Shown in pieces: positions 32,621 to 40,990 of a stretch of 55,288 bases of DNA. Position 1 is the stretch's first letter. Every line of letters starts with the position of its first letter. Under the pieces are notes generated by a model, which searched no databases, had not been told where the DNA came from, and worked only from the letters and a program-made list of their open reading frames with translations. Source of the DNA: RGIG4608 sp045643885 (GTDB lineage Bacteria; Bacillota; Clostridia; Oscillospirales; CAG-272); contig JAZRFY010000010.1 of NCBI GenBank assembly GCA_045643885.1, positions 1 to 55,288 of the forward strand, in the 5' to 3' direction. The position numbers were made by a program, and so were the translations under genes.

Positions 32621-33181
32621 TCAGTTATTCTTCATTTCATCAAGCTTTGCCTTGATTGCCTTCATATCCTCAAGCATCTCCTCTTTCTTGCGAGGATCTC
32701 TCAAAAGAAGTGCAGGATGGTAAACGGCTGTGATAAGGAAGCTACCCTTTTGCACCCACTGTCCGTGCTCCTTTGTGATTCTGTAATCCTTGTCGATAAG
32801 GCGCTGAGCAGAGATTCTGCCAAGACAAACTATCATTTTCGGCTTTATAAGACGCACCTGCTCGCGAAGGTAATCCATACAAGCATCCTCTTCCTCGGGC
32901 TTGGGATCGCGATTCTTAGGCGGGCGGCATTTCAAGATGTTTGCAATATAAACACTCTCGCGGGGGATGTCCACTGCAAACAAAAACTTATCAAGAAGCT
33001 GACCTGCTCTGCCAACGAAGGGGGTGCCGGAAAGGTCCTCCTTTTCTCCGGGAGCTTCTCCCACAAAAAGAATATCGGCATTTGTGTTTCCAACGCCGAA
33101 AACACAGTTTGTGCGAGTTTTGTGAAGCTCACATTTTTCACATGACGAGCATTCGTCGTATAATTCTTCCCAAGTTTTCAT
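32621..33181 (-). CDS. uracil-DNA glycosylase, family 4, 186 aa
   Basis: ATG at 33181 after GGGAGG. The N-terminal Cys pairs CSSCEKC with later cysteines are expected to hold a [4Fe-4S] cluster. Motif 1 is GEAPGEKEDLSGTPFVGRAG, with YIANILKCRPPKNRDP typical of family 4, and motif 2 is VYHPALLLRDP. The enzyme removes uracil from DNA to begin base-excision repair. Co-transcribed with the downstream carboxypeptidase gene. Confidence 0.93.
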   Translation of the reverse strand: MKTWEELYDECSSCEKCELHKTRTNCVFGVGNTNADILFVGEAPGEKEDLSGTPFVGRAGQLLDKFLFAVDIPRESVYIANILKCRPPKNRDPKPEEEDACMDYLREQVRLIKPKMIVCLGRISAQRLIDKDYRITKEHGQWVQKGSFLITAVYHPALLLRDPRKKEEMLEDMKAIKAKLDEMKNN

Positions 33182-33243
33182 AAAAGTTACCTCCCAAAAA
33201 AGCATTTATAGATCAATGCCTTCAAAAGCGCAAATACAAGGTT

Positions 33244-33272
33244 ATTATATCAAAAAAGCCTCGTTTTTTCAA
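33244..33272 (-). promoter_or_regulatory. promoter of the udg-dac operon
   Basis: On the minus strand TTGAAA (33272-33267), 17-base spacer, TATAAT (33249-33244). Confidence 0.75.
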
Positions 33273-33297
33273 TAGAAATTGCAATATTTTTTAAGAA

Positions 33298-33330
33298 AAT
33301 AAAAATCACCGTCAAAAGATGACGGTGATT
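33298..33330 (-). terminator. terminator after the P-II-like gene
   Basis: 10-bp stem (33304-33313 with 33321-33330), T run on the minus strand. Confidence 0.8.
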
Positions 33331-33346
33331 CTTGATTTTTTGTTAA

Positions 33347-34024
33347 TCAGATTTTAAACGCCTTGTCAACGGGAACTGAAAGAACCATTCCGTTTGCCTC
33401 GGTAAGCGCGCCGTGCTCGCGGTTTACGTCCTCCATAATCTTGACTGCCGTTTGTGTAGGAGCAAAAATGGTGATGATATCTCTTTCCTGATGAACGATG
33501 TTTTCACCAAGCTGCTCTGCTATGCCGTCGTCAACAAGTCTTGCACGCAAAACTGTTCCACCCATAGCACCTGCCTTTTTAGCTGTTTCCATAACTGCGT
33601 CGGTATGTCCTTGGTTGACAGAAACAAGAATAAGCTGATTCTTTTGTGTGCTCTTCACCTTCTTTTTACCTCCTTCTGAATCCGTTGTTTTTGAAGCTCT
33701 TGTAACAAGCTCCTGAGTGATACGGTTGATGGCCGAAAGTCTTATGCAAAGCATAAGTCCTCCGTACTGGAAGTTGCCACCGATACCACTTGTCATATTA
33801 TAAATTGAGGAATTGATTATCTCCTCGGGCGCTAACGTAATGATTATATCCTTATCGTTAGTACCAAGACCGAAAATGTCCATCATCTCCGAGGGAGCAG
33901 TACCCGTGCCCGTAGTCTGAACGTGAAATCCCATGCCGTTTGCCTTGAGGGTTTCCATATATTTTTTTGCCTTGCCACGAGTGATGATGGAAAAGACAAC
34001 CATTATACGTCCGTTCTCTGCCAT
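33347..34024 (-). CDS. tandem P-II-like regulatory protein, 225 aa
   Basis: ATG at 34024 with GGAGG 7 bases upstream; it overlaps the stop of the DUF1538 gene by one base (TGATG). Two ferredoxin-like repeats are visible: residues 8-105 (..GFHVQTTGTGTAPSEMMDIF.., ..DIIITLAPEE..) and 120-225 (..NQLILVSVNQGHTDAVMETA.., ..ERDIITIFAPTQTAVKIMED..). This double P-II-like form is usual beside DUF1538 transporters and probably gates them by sensing a small metabolite. Ligand unknown. Confidence 0.8.
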   Translation of the reverse strand: MAENGRIMVVFSIITRGKAKKYMETLKANGMGFHVQTTGTGTAPSEMMDIFGLGTNDKDIIITLAPEEIINSSIYNMTSGIGGNFQYGGLMLCIRLSAINRITQELVTRASKTTDSEGGKKKVKSTQKNQLILVSVNQGHTDAVMETAKKAGAMGGTVLRARLVDDGIAEQLGENIVHQERDIITIFAPTQTAVKIMEDVNREHGALTEANGMVLSVPVDKAFKI

Positions 34025-35565
34025 CACGCCACCTCCTCGTAATAGATCATATCGTCATCAAGACTAAGTATCTCTTGCTTAGCCTGTGCAAGTCTCTTCT
34101 TGCGTTTGATTTCTCCTATAAGCCCAAGCACCTGGATAGCAATAAGAGGAGTCATCGCAATCATTGCCACGATGCCGAACGCGTCGGTGAGAATATTCCC
34201 TCCAAGTGCCTCGCAAGCGCCCTTGGCAAGAGGAAGCATAAACGTGGTCGCCATAGGACCTGATGCAACTCCGCCCGAGTCAAACGCGATACCCGTATAG
34301 ATGGGGGGCACGAAGAAGGTTATAACAAGAGAAATGAGATATCCGACTATCAATATGGGCAAAATCGGAATGCCCGTTAAAACTCTGAGCATCGCAATAG
34401 CAACGGATATCGCAACACCTATTGAAAGTGCGCGACCGATTGCCTTTTGTGACACTGAGCCGTTTGTAATCTCTTCAACCTGCTTTTTAAGTGAATGCAC
34501 AGCAGGCTCGGCGCTGACAACGAAGTATCCCATAAGAGCACCGATTGGAATAAGGATATATTTCGTTTCTCCTTGTGCTATACGGGCACCGATAAGGCTA
34601 CCTGCAGGCATAAAGCCAACGTTAGCACCTGTGAGGAACAAAACAAGTCCTATATAAGTATAAATGAATCCGACAATCATTCGAATAAGCTGATGCCTTG
34701 TGAATCTCTTTGTGATTATCTGGAACACAACAAGAAGAACAACAAGTGGTGCTATCGCAACAAGCACCTCCTCGGCATATTTTGCGATACCTTCAATATT
34801 CTGCTCGGGTGAGCCGAAAATGAACACGCGAAATGCTTCCTTTGCTGTGTCGGGAATGATAATTTCGGCAGCAACATCCTCACCGCTTGAGTTGAAGAGT
34901 ATGCCGAGAATCAAAACTGAAATAATGGGACCTATCGAGCAAAGTGCTATAAGACCGAAGGAATTTTCACGTGCGTTTTTTGCAGTACTCATCGATGCAA
35001 TACCTGCGCCAAGAGCCATGATAAACGGAACTGTTATAGGTCCTGTGGTAACTCCACCCGAGTCAAATGCTGTGGGAATAAATCCGTCGGGCGTAAAGAA
35101 TGCAAGAAGGACCACCACGCCGTAAAATACGAGCAGTAGTGTGTTAAGCTTAAATCCCTTTCTTGAACGAAGCATCGAAATAACGAGGAATATGCCAACT
35201 CCGGCAGCAACCGAAAGAATGAGGATGAGGTTGGGAATCGAAGGCACCTGCTCGGCAAGAACGGTCAGATCAGGCTCTGCCACAGTGATGATAACGCCAA
35301 GGAAAAAGCAAACTATCAAGGGTATAGCGATCTTTTTTGCCTTACCAAGTGTCGTACCTATGCCCTCACCGAGTGGCTCCATTGAAATTCCTGAGCCGAT
35401 CGTGAAAAATCCCATACCGAGGATAAGAAGAAGTGTTCCGAAAAGGAACATAACAAGCACTCCGCTTTCCATCGGTGCAACGGTAACTGAAAGGATCAAA
35501 ACTATAGCAAAAATGGGCAATACAGACTGTATTGCTTCTTTCAAAACCTTGATAAGATTATTCAT
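34024..35565 (-). CDS. DUF1538-family integral membrane protein, 513 aa
   Basis: ATG at 35565 after AAAGGAGA. About twelve membrane helices built from two homologous DUF1538 halves, each with the motif FDSGGVTTGP or FDSGGVASGP. The pairing with a P-II-like protein suggests a regulated transporter; the substrate is not established. It is the first gene of a two-gene operon. Confidence 0.88.
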   Translation of the reverse strand: MNNLIKVLKEAIQSVLPIFAIVLILSVTVAPMESGVLVMFLFGTLLLILGMGFFTIGSGISMEPLGEGIGTTLGKAKKIAIPLIVCFFLGVIITVAEPDLTVLAEQVPSIPNLILILSVAAGVGIFLVISMLRSRKGFKLNTLLLVFYGVVVLLAFFTPDGFIPTAFDSGGVTTGPITVPFIMALGAGIASMSTAKNARENSFGLIALCSIGPIISVLILGILFNSSGEDVAAEIIIPDTAKEAFRVFIFGSPEQNIEGIAKYAEEVLVAIAPLVVLLVVFQIITKRFTRHQLIRMIVGFIYTYIGLVLFLTGANVGFMPAGSLIGARIAQGETKYILIPIGALMGYFVVSAEPAVHSLKKQVEEITNGSVSQKAIGRALSIGVAISVAIAMLRVLTGIPILPILIVGYLISLVITFFVPPIYTGIAFDSGGVASGPMATTFMLPLAKGACEALGGNILTDAFGIVAMIAMTPLIAIQVLGLIGEIKRKKRLAQAKQEILSLDDDMIYYEEVA

Positions 35566-35602
35566 AGCTTTCTCCTTTCGTTAAAAAAATTCTTACATAT
35601 TA

Positions 35603-35631
35603 ATTATATATCATATTTTATTAAAAGTCAA
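35603..35631 (-). promoter_or_regulatory. promoter of the DUF1538 operon
   Basis: On the minus strand TTGACT (35631-35626), 17-base spacer, TATAAT (35608-35603). Confidence 0.75.
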
Positions 35632-35686
35632 TCGCATAAATCACCATTTGGGATATTTTTTGAAATAAAATTCATTATTTTTGCAC

Positions 35687-35715
35687 AAAAAAGCAGGGTG
35701 GAGTATCCACCCTGC
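35687..35715 (-). terminator. terminator of the paired membrane-protein operon
   Basis: 10-bp stem (35693-35702 with 35706-35715) with six T on the minus strand. Confidence 0.85.
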
Positions 35716-35729
35716 GAAAATATTTTGTT

Positions 35730-36614
35730 TTATGTATCTTCTTCGACGTAGTTGCTGAAATTTTCTTTTGCAGTGTCTTTTTGCACAAAGGCAAACAAGA
35801 TCAAGAATATGATAACCAAAAGTGATATCAGATCAAAAACCAATTTACCGAAATCCCCTTGAGTGTCAATATCAAACACCTCTTCGGAATCCTCTATGAG
35901 AATCGATACGGTAATGCCCGTCTTTTCATTAAACTCGGTCAAAGCGCTGTCTATTTCGGCAGTATCGATTTCGATACTGCTGAGGTTTGTCACTTTAGCA
36001 TTTTTGTTTGGAGTGACACCGAGGTCATAGATTGAGGTATAAGGATTGTTTGCTATACTCTCCACTATGTCCAAAATACCTTGAGAAAGCTTACCTTCAT
36101 AGTGTCTGGGAACGCATCCGAATATATCCTTGTCAATATCATCCCTTAAATACCATTTGAACGCTTTATCCACCTCGTCCTTGTATTCAACGGCATATCG
36201 GTAATCGTTTTGCTCTTGATTTACAGTAAACACGATCAGCACACCTTGCAAATTCGTTTTTGAAAACGTTGCGTCATACTGTTCATCTGCATACTCGGCA
36301 AGAACCTCGTTGTCATATACGATGATTTCCTTTGTCATTTCATCATAATTGATAAAGAAACCAACAACGTCCAATATCAAAACAAGCAATGCCAAAACCA
36401 AAGGAACCATAATAAACTTTTTCACAATGAACCAAAGGCATCCGATTTGCTTGTCACCTTCGCTATCATTGTATCCCAAACGACGTCGATACCACGAAAT
36501 TCCCTCACCGTAAACGGTTCTGTTTCTGTGAACTCTTTTTATCGTGTTTATCTCGTGCTTTTTCTCTTCACCAAACTGCCCCGCCTGAAGATGTCTGTCT
36601 CTTTTCTTGGACAT
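35730..36614 (-). CDS. membrane protein, paralogue of the Gly/His-rich protein upstream, 294 aa
   Basis: ATG at 36614 after AAGGAGA, 20 bases after the previous gene. Basic cytosolic N terminus, membrane helices at about residues 65-88 and 255-275, and a 165-residue extracytoplasmic domain between them (..LQGVLIVFTVNQEQNDYRYA.., ..IEIDTAEIDSALTEFNEKTG..ILIEDSEEVF). The upstream gene has the same topology and similar segments (..NILIVFTVYDGYYRYEYIPY.., ..IDAATVNKALVDFAESTGYN..VVEDGEDIF), so the two are paralogues and may form a complex. Function unknown. Confidence 0.75.
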   Translation of the reverse strand: MSKKRDRHLQAGQFGEEKKHEINTIKRVHRNRTVYGEGISWYRRRLGYNDSEGDKQIGCLWFIVKKFIMVPLVLALLVLILDVVGFFINYDEMTKEIIVYDNEVLAEYADEQYDATFSKTNLQGVLIVFTVNQEQNDYRYAVEYKDEVDKAFKWYLRDDIDKDIFGCVPRHYEGKLSQGILDIVESIANNPYTSIYDLGVTPNKNAKVTNLSSIEIDTAEIDSALTEFNEKTGITVSILIEDSEEVFDIDTQGDFGKLVFDLISLLVIIFLILFAFVQKDTAKENFSNYVEEDT

Positions 36615-36633
36615 CAGAATATCTCCTTACGCG

Positions 36634-37602
36634 TCAGACCCAAGTTCCTGTATTGGGATCGTATTTCCCCTGCCCTGCATCGGGATTGGTTTTGTCACTT
36701 TGTGAATTTGTTGCACCGGAGCTTCCACCCTTGGATTTGTTCTTTGTGATGCCGACAATGATAACGATGACTATAGCCGCGATAACGATACCCATCACCC
36801 ACACAAATGAGCTTTCAGTAACACCGAAAATGTCCTCGCCGTCCTCAACGACAATGGCAATGTTGTATCCTGTGCTTTCTGCAAAATCAACAAGTGCCTT
36901 ATTTACTGTGGCAGCATCGATTTGAAGAATATCACTGTGGTTATAGAGCTTTGAATAGCTCGAATCGAAATCCTCATCGGGCGCACCCGTAATAGCGGAC
37001 ACCTTGCTTGTCATTTTATCTAATATGTCCTTGAAATCCATTTCCAATGAATTTTCATAGTATTCGTTAATGGCACTCTCCACACAAGTGCTGAAATATG
37101 AGCCAAAAAGTGAGACTACCGAGGAATCCAAATCCCATCCACCGTAAGGAATGTATTCATATCTGTAATATCCGTCGTAAACAGTGAACACGATAAGAAT
37201 GTTCTCTTCAAGATTTTCGGTTTCGGAAAACACTTCAAAGTACTGTGACTCGGCATACGCTTCAAACATTCCCTGATCGTAAACGATGTTGGAGTTTGAA
37301 TCGACCGTAATGCTGCCACCTACAGGCATCATCCAGATCAAAGAAAAAATAACGATGAAGATTATAGCGCTTATTATCGCACCGCCTCCGCCAAAGAATC
37401 CTCCCGGACGATGAAAAAATCTTGGTCCAAAGAAGAAAGGTCTGTGAAAATGATGGTGGTGATGGTGATGTCCGTGATGCATCGGTCCGTGATGCATACC
37501 TCCTCCAAAGCTACCTCCGCGTCCGCCTCCAAAGCTTCCGCCTCCTCTTGAACCACCTCCAAAGCTGCCACCTCGGCCGCCTCCACCCATAGGTCCCGGC
37601 AT
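36634..37602 (-). CDS. membrane protein with Gly/Arg/His-rich N terminus, 322 aa
   Basis: ATG at 37602 is chosen since AAAGGAGG lies upstream; a longer frame has no site. Residues 3-70 are low complexity: RGG/SFGGG repeats, then a stretch with seven consecutive His and FHRPFFFGPRFFHRPGG. Membrane helices are at about 74-95 and 268-292, with an extracytoplasmic domain homologous to the next gene's. The His/Gly region may bind metal. First gene of a two-gene operon. Function unknown. Confidence 0.75.
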   Translation of the reverse strand: MPGPMGGGGRGGSFGGGSRGGGSFGGGRGGSFGGGMHHGPMHHGHHHHHHHFHRPFFFGPRFFHRPGGFFGGGGAIISAIIFIVIFSLIWMMPVGGSITVDSNSNIVYDQGMFEAYAESQYFEVFSETENLEENILIVFTVYDGYYRYEYIPYGGWDLDSSVVSLFGSYFSTCVESAINEYYENSLEMDFKDILDKMTSKVSAITGAPDEDFDSSYSKLYNHSDILQIDAATVNKALVDFAESTGYNIAIVVEDGEDIFGVTESSFVWVMGIVIAAIVIVIIVGITKNKSKGGSSGATNSQSDKTNPDAGQGKYDPNTGTWV

Positions 37603-37646
37603 AATATGTACCTCCTTTAAAAAGAATAATAATCTAAGTTTAGTAT

Positions 37647-37675
37647 ATTGTATCACATCTTGTCATGTGTTTCAA
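37647..37675 (-). promoter_or_regulatory. promoter of the paired membrane-protein operon
   Basis: On the minus strand TTGAAA (37675-37670), 17-base spacer, TACAAT (37652-37647). Confidence 0.65.
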
Positions 37676-37830
37676 TAACTTTTTTGTTTCTGTAAGCTTA
37701 TTATACTCCGATTTTACAAAAAATAAAGGTATAATAGTGCAAAATATATGTACCTATTTTGTCAAAAAATGCAAATTATATTCAAAATAAGCTTATTTAG
37801 AAAATTATTTCAAAAAAATCTATAAATCTA

Positions 37831-37859
37831 TTGACAAACAAAATAAGGTGTGATATAAT
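37831..37859 (+). promoter_or_regulatory. tRNA-Gln promoter
   Basis: TTGACA (37831-37836), 17-base spacer, TATAAT (37854-37859), a full consensus promoter 18 bases before the tRNA. Confidence 0.85.
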
Positions 37860-37876
37860 GTCAAAGTCGAAAATAT

Positions 37877-37952
37877 TGGGGTGTCGCCAAGCGGTAAGGC
37901 ATCAGACTCTGACTCTGACATTACCGGGGTTCGAATCCCTGCACCCCAGCCA
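37877..37952 (+). tRNA. tRNA-Gln (anticodon CTG)
   Basis: 76 bases including an encoded CCA. Acceptor TGGGGTG pairs with CACCCCA; anticodon stem TCAGA/TCTGA encloses loop CTCTGAC, giving anticodon CTG; T arm has the GTTCGAATC core. Discriminator is G. Complete cloverleaf. Confidence 0.95.
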
Positions 37953-37959
37953 AAAAAAG

Positions 37960-37996
37960 AAATGCATCCTCGCAAGAGGGTGCATTTGTTTTTTGT
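37960..37996 (+). terminator. tRNA-Gln terminator
   Basis: 12-bp stem (AAATGCATCCTC with GAGGGTGCATTT, one G-T pair, loop GCAA) followed by a T run. Confidence 0.85.
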
Positions 37997-38030
37997 TTGT
38001 GGGTATATAATGGGATTCGAACGCAGTGAG

Positions 38031-38054
38031 AAAACAACACAGTGTGTTGTTTTT
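38031..38054. repeat. hairpin in a probable tRNA-flanking repeat
   Basis: 10-bp stem (38031-38040 with 38044-38053) with loop AGT inside the gene-free stretch 37997-38150. The sequence around it (GGGATTCGAACGCAGTGAG.., GGTGACCGAAG..) has the style of the repeats that follow tRNA genes in this genome. Confidence 0.5.
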
Positions 38055-38150
38055 GAACGGTGACCGAAGATTTTTGCGAAACATTTCATTAAAACAAATC
38101 CGAGATGTTGAGCAAAACTGTACACAATTCAACCGTTTTTTGTTTTATTA

Positions 38151-38179
38151 TTGCATTTCCCTTCTGAATATGCTATAAT
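38151..38179 (+). promoter_or_regulatory. promoter of the chromate transporter operon
   Basis: TTGCAT (38151-38156), 17-base spacer, TATAAT (38174-38179). Confidence 0.7.
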
Positions 38180-38209
38180 ATACCGTACATTTTAATTTAT
38201 GGAGTAAAT

Positions 38210-38791
38210 ATGAAAAAATCAAAGCTCATTTTAACTCTCTTTCTTTGCTTTTTCAAGATAGGAGCCTTCACCTTCGGTGGTGGATATGCAATGCTCTCCC
38301 TTCTTGAAAACGAATTTGTGGAGAAAAAGGGTTGGCTCACAAAAGAAGAATTTCTTGATATGGTGGCAATCGCAGAATCCACTCCGGGTCCTATAGCAAT
38401 AAACTCCGCAACCTTTATCGGATATAAAACTGCAGGAGTTGTTGGATCCGCCTTCGCAACTCTCGGCGTGGTTCTCCCATCCTTCATCATTATCTATATC
38501 ATATCACTTTTCCTTAACCAGTTCCTTGAAATCAAATTGGTTCAAAGCGCGTTTAAAGGAATTCAGGCGTGCGTTGTATACCTCATCGGTTCAACGGGCA
38601 TAAAGCTCTTTAAGCAAATGGAGAAAAAGCCCCTCCCCATAATCATTATGGGCACGGTGCTTGTTTGCATGGTGACTCTTTCACTCCTTGCAATCAAGTT
38701 TTCTTCAATCATATACATCCTTTTGGCAGGTACTATAGGCGTTATCTCGTTCTATAGTGCAAAGCGCGATGGAAAGGAGGAGAACAAATAA
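38210..38791 (+). CDS. chrA1: chromate transporter subunit (short CHR), 193 aa
   Basis: ATG at 38210. Single CHR domain with five to six membrane helices and the family signatures FTFGGGYAML and ESTPGPIAINSATFIGY. Short CHR proteins work as pairs with a second, oppositely oriented half; the next gene is that partner (TAATG overlap). Members export chromate or take up related anions; the native substrate in gut Clostridia is not known. Confidence 0.9.
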   Translation: MKKSKLILTLFLCFFKIGAFTFGGGYAMLSLLENEFVEKKGWLTKEEFLDMVAIAESTPGPIAINSATFIGYKTAGVVGSAFATLGVVLPSFIIIYIISLFLNQFLEIKLVQSAFKGIQACVVYLIGSTGIKLFKQMEKKPLPIIIMGTVLVCMVTLSLLAIKFSSIIYILLAGTIGVISFYSAKRDGKEENK

Positions 38792-39390
38792 TGGGCATCC
38801 TTCTTAAACTCTTTCTCACCTTCTTTGAGATAGGCGCGCTCACCTTTGGAGGTGGATATGCGATGATCCCGTTCGTTAAGGAGCAGGTGCTTCTCAACAA
38901 TTGGCTCACTGAAGAGGGACTTTTAAACATGATCGCAGTTTCTGAGTCAACTCCGGGGCCTATCGCAGTAAATATGGCTACCTTCGTCGGCTCTACCGTA
39001 GCTGAAGCCAACGGACTTTCAAGAGTACTTGGCTCTGCTATTGCAACGCTTGGTGTCGTGCTCCCATCATTCATTATTATTTTGATAATCTCTTCCGTTC
39101 TTAAGAACTTTCTTAAGTACAAGGGAGTCAAGGCATTCCTCTCAGGTGTTCGTCCTTGTGTTGTATCACTCATTCTCGGAACGGCAATCACTCTTTTCTT
39201 AAGCGTTCTTTTGGGGCTTGGAAACGGTGATTTCTCACTCGATTTTGACCTCAAGGGCATCATAATATTCGCACTCGTTATAGGAGCTTCGACAATCTAT
39301 AAAAAAATCAAGGGCAAAAAGCCCTCTCCCATCATTATGATCGTTATCTCCGCGTGCCTTGGAATGATATTCTATTCCCTTCCGTTTTAA
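38791..39390 (+). CDS. chrA2: chromate transporter subunit (short CHR), 199 aa
   Basis: ATG at 38791 overlaps the stop of the first subunit. CHR signatures LTFGGGYAMIPFV and SESTPGPIAVNMATFVG are present, with about six membrane helices. Partner of the preceding gene in a heterodimeric transporter. The operon ends at the hairpin at 39401. Confidence 0.9.
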   Translation: MGILLKLFLTFFEIGALTFGGGYAMIPFVKEQVLLNNWLTEEGLLNMIAVSESTPGPIAVNMATFVGSTVAEANGLSRVLGSAIATLGVVLPSFIIILIISSVLKNFLKYKGVKAFLSGVRPCVVSLILGTAITLFLSVLLGLGNGDFSLDFDLKGIIIFALVIGASTIYKKIKGKKPSPIIMIVISACLGMIFYSLPF

Positions 39391-39400
39391 TTAAAAAGAT

Positions 39401-39434
39401 ACCCCGTAGGACTTACCTACGGGGTTGTTTTTTA
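39401..39434. terminator. bidirectional terminator after the chromate operon
   Basis: 10-bp stem (39401-39410 with 39416-39425), GTTTTTT after it and an A run before it for the minus-strand gene. Confidence 0.85.
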
Positions 39435-40610
39435 GTCTTTGAGAAGGAGATTGTTTGATTCGTAAACGAATTCCTCAACCTTTTTGAGGAGCAATGTTTC
39501 GTGAACGTAATCGTGAACTGTTTCAGCTGTATATTTTTCAATAAGCTCTGCAGCGGTCAAGCCCTCAGCTGCAGCTGTCTGATTAAGGTACTCATCATAT
39601 TCTTCCTGTGTGTACTGAATATTCTCACAAACGAGGATTGCATACAATACAAGCTCTTCCTTAACTGTATTTTCAACGTACTCCTTGATTTGATCAACGG
39701 ATGTAAATTCGATTCCGAGCATGGATCCATATCCGGTTGCAAGGAACTGATCCAATGTCATACCGAGCATTTCTGCATAATAGATTGCATCTGCTGTGTA
39801 GTAGTTATAGAAATAATCGTATTCCTGCTTAGGAATTTCGATGAATGTTGAATTCTTGGAAATTTCACTCAAAATAAGAGCTGTGTTGTGGCTCTTCAAG
39901 TTGCTTTCGTAGTAGTCTCTTGCATATTCCTCAAATTCCTTTGCAGTGTTATATGCACCACCTGTGTTGGTCTTTACCCACTCGTCAGTAAGCTCAGCCT
40001 CAACGATATAGTTGATTTTGATTCTGAATTCTGCTTCCTTACCTGCAAGCTCCTCTGTATAGTTTTCAGGGAATGTAACGAAGATGCTGAATTCCTTGCC
40101 TGCCTTAGCACCAAGAACACCCTCAGCAAATCCGGGGATGAAGGTTGTGCCGTCAGTAAGGATGAACTGATCGCCCATAATGTACGCATCAACGTTTGAA
40201 GCGGAACCACCCTCGAATGCAACTGCATCGATAAGACCTGTGTAGTTAAAGTTGAATATCTTGCCTTCCTTTACAGAGCCTGTCTCATTCTTGGTAAATG
40301 CCTTGTTCTGGTAAAGCATATAATAGATTTCCTGGTCGATAAGGTCCTGAGAAACCTCAATGTCGTCAACCTTTACGTCGAGTCCCTTGTACTGACCAAG
40401 AGTGACATACTGAGTAACGTCGACCTCAAAAAGATCCATGGGCTCATATGTTACGGGATCACTTGAGCCGGAGGGCGCCTGTGTTGTCGTGGTAGTTGTT
40501 GCAAATATCTTATTAGAAATATCGTTTTCTGTGAACAAAATAAAGCCTGTTGCCAAAACGATAAGACCTAACGCAAATGCCAAAACTGTGATTACGGTCG
40601 ATTTTTTCAT
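39432..40610 (-). CDS. membrane-anchored trigger-factor-like peptidyl-prolyl isomerase, 392 aa
   Basis: ATG at 40610 after GGAGAAC is chosen over a longer start. One membrane helix (about residues 5-26) and a Thr/Ser linker hold an FKBP-type domain (about 90-195, ..GKIFNFNYTGLIDAVAFEGG.., ..IPGFAEGVLGAKAGKEFSIF..) followed by a trigger-factor-like helical C-terminal domain. Cytosolic trigger factor works at the ribosome; this one is placed outside the membrane and probably folds exported proteins. It lacks a lipobox. Confidence 0.8.
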   Translation of the reverse strand: MKKSTVITVLAFALGLIVLATGFILFTENDISNKIFATTTTTTQAPSGSSDPVTYEPMDLFEVDVTQYVTLGQYKGLDVKVDDIEVSQDLIDQEIYYMLYQNKAFTKNETGSVKEGKIFNFNYTGLIDAVAFEGGSASNVDAYIMGDQFILTDGTTFIPGFAEGVLGAKAGKEFSIFVTFPENYTEELAGKEAEFRIKINYIVEAELTDEWVKTNTGGAYNTAKEFEEYARDYYESNLKSHNTALILSEISKNSTFIEIPKQEYDYFYNYYTADAIYYAEMLGMTLDQFLATGYGSMLGIEFTSVDQIKEYVENTVKEELVLYAILVCENIQYTQEEYDEYLNQTAAAEGLTAAELIEKYTAETVHDYVHETLLLKKVEEFVYESNNLLLKD

Positions 40611-40661
40611 AAATAGTTCTCCATACATTAATAATATTAATAGAAATTTAATTCTTTGAAA

Positions 40662-40702
40662 TAAAAAAAGGAACTCTTCATCTAAAACTGAATAAGTCCC
40701 TT
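40662..40702 (-). terminator. probable terminator of the yceD-rpmF operon
   Basis: Imperfect 12-13 bp stem (40668-40680 with 40689-40702) followed on the minus strand by seven T. Confidence 0.5.
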
Positions 40703-40745
40703 TATTTATGGAAATTCCACTTATCATGTGGCTAAGATGCTTAAA

Positions 40746-40928
40746 TTAAGCTTCTTCTTTGATAACTTCCTTGCCATTGTAAGAACGGCATTTCTTGCAA
40801 ACTCTGTGAGAGAGCACGAATTCTCCGCACTTGGGGCACTTTACGATGCCGGGAAGGCTAAGCTTCCAGTTGTTTGAACGTCTCTTATCTCTACGAGCTT
40901 TGGATACTTTTCTCTTCGGTACTGCCAT
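40746..40928 (-). CDS. rpmF: 50S ribosomal protein L32, 60 aa
   Basis: ATG at 40928 after AAGGAGG. MAVPKRKVSKARRDKRR at the N terminus and two zinc-ribbon pairs CPKC and CKKC, so it is the zinc-containing C+ form of L32. Lies 63 bases after yceD, the usual bacterial order. Confidence 0.95.
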   Translation of the reverse strand: MAVPKRKVSKARRDKRRSNNWKLSLPGIVKCPKCGEFVLSHRVCKKCRSYNGKEVIKEEA

Positions 40929-40990
40929 TGTCCTACACCTCCTTATAGTGTGATACACAATTTATCTATGATATTATACTACATCTTTTT

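Noticed and set aside
37435..37480. Run of His codons as an engineered tag
   Set aside because: It is embedded in a natural Gly/Arg/His/Phe-rich N terminus at an internal position with normal codon mixture.
37820..38132. Frames over the tRNA-Gln region encoding GIRTPV-like peptides
   Set aside because: Translation of a tRNA gene and its flanks on the minus strand, a well-known annotation artefact.
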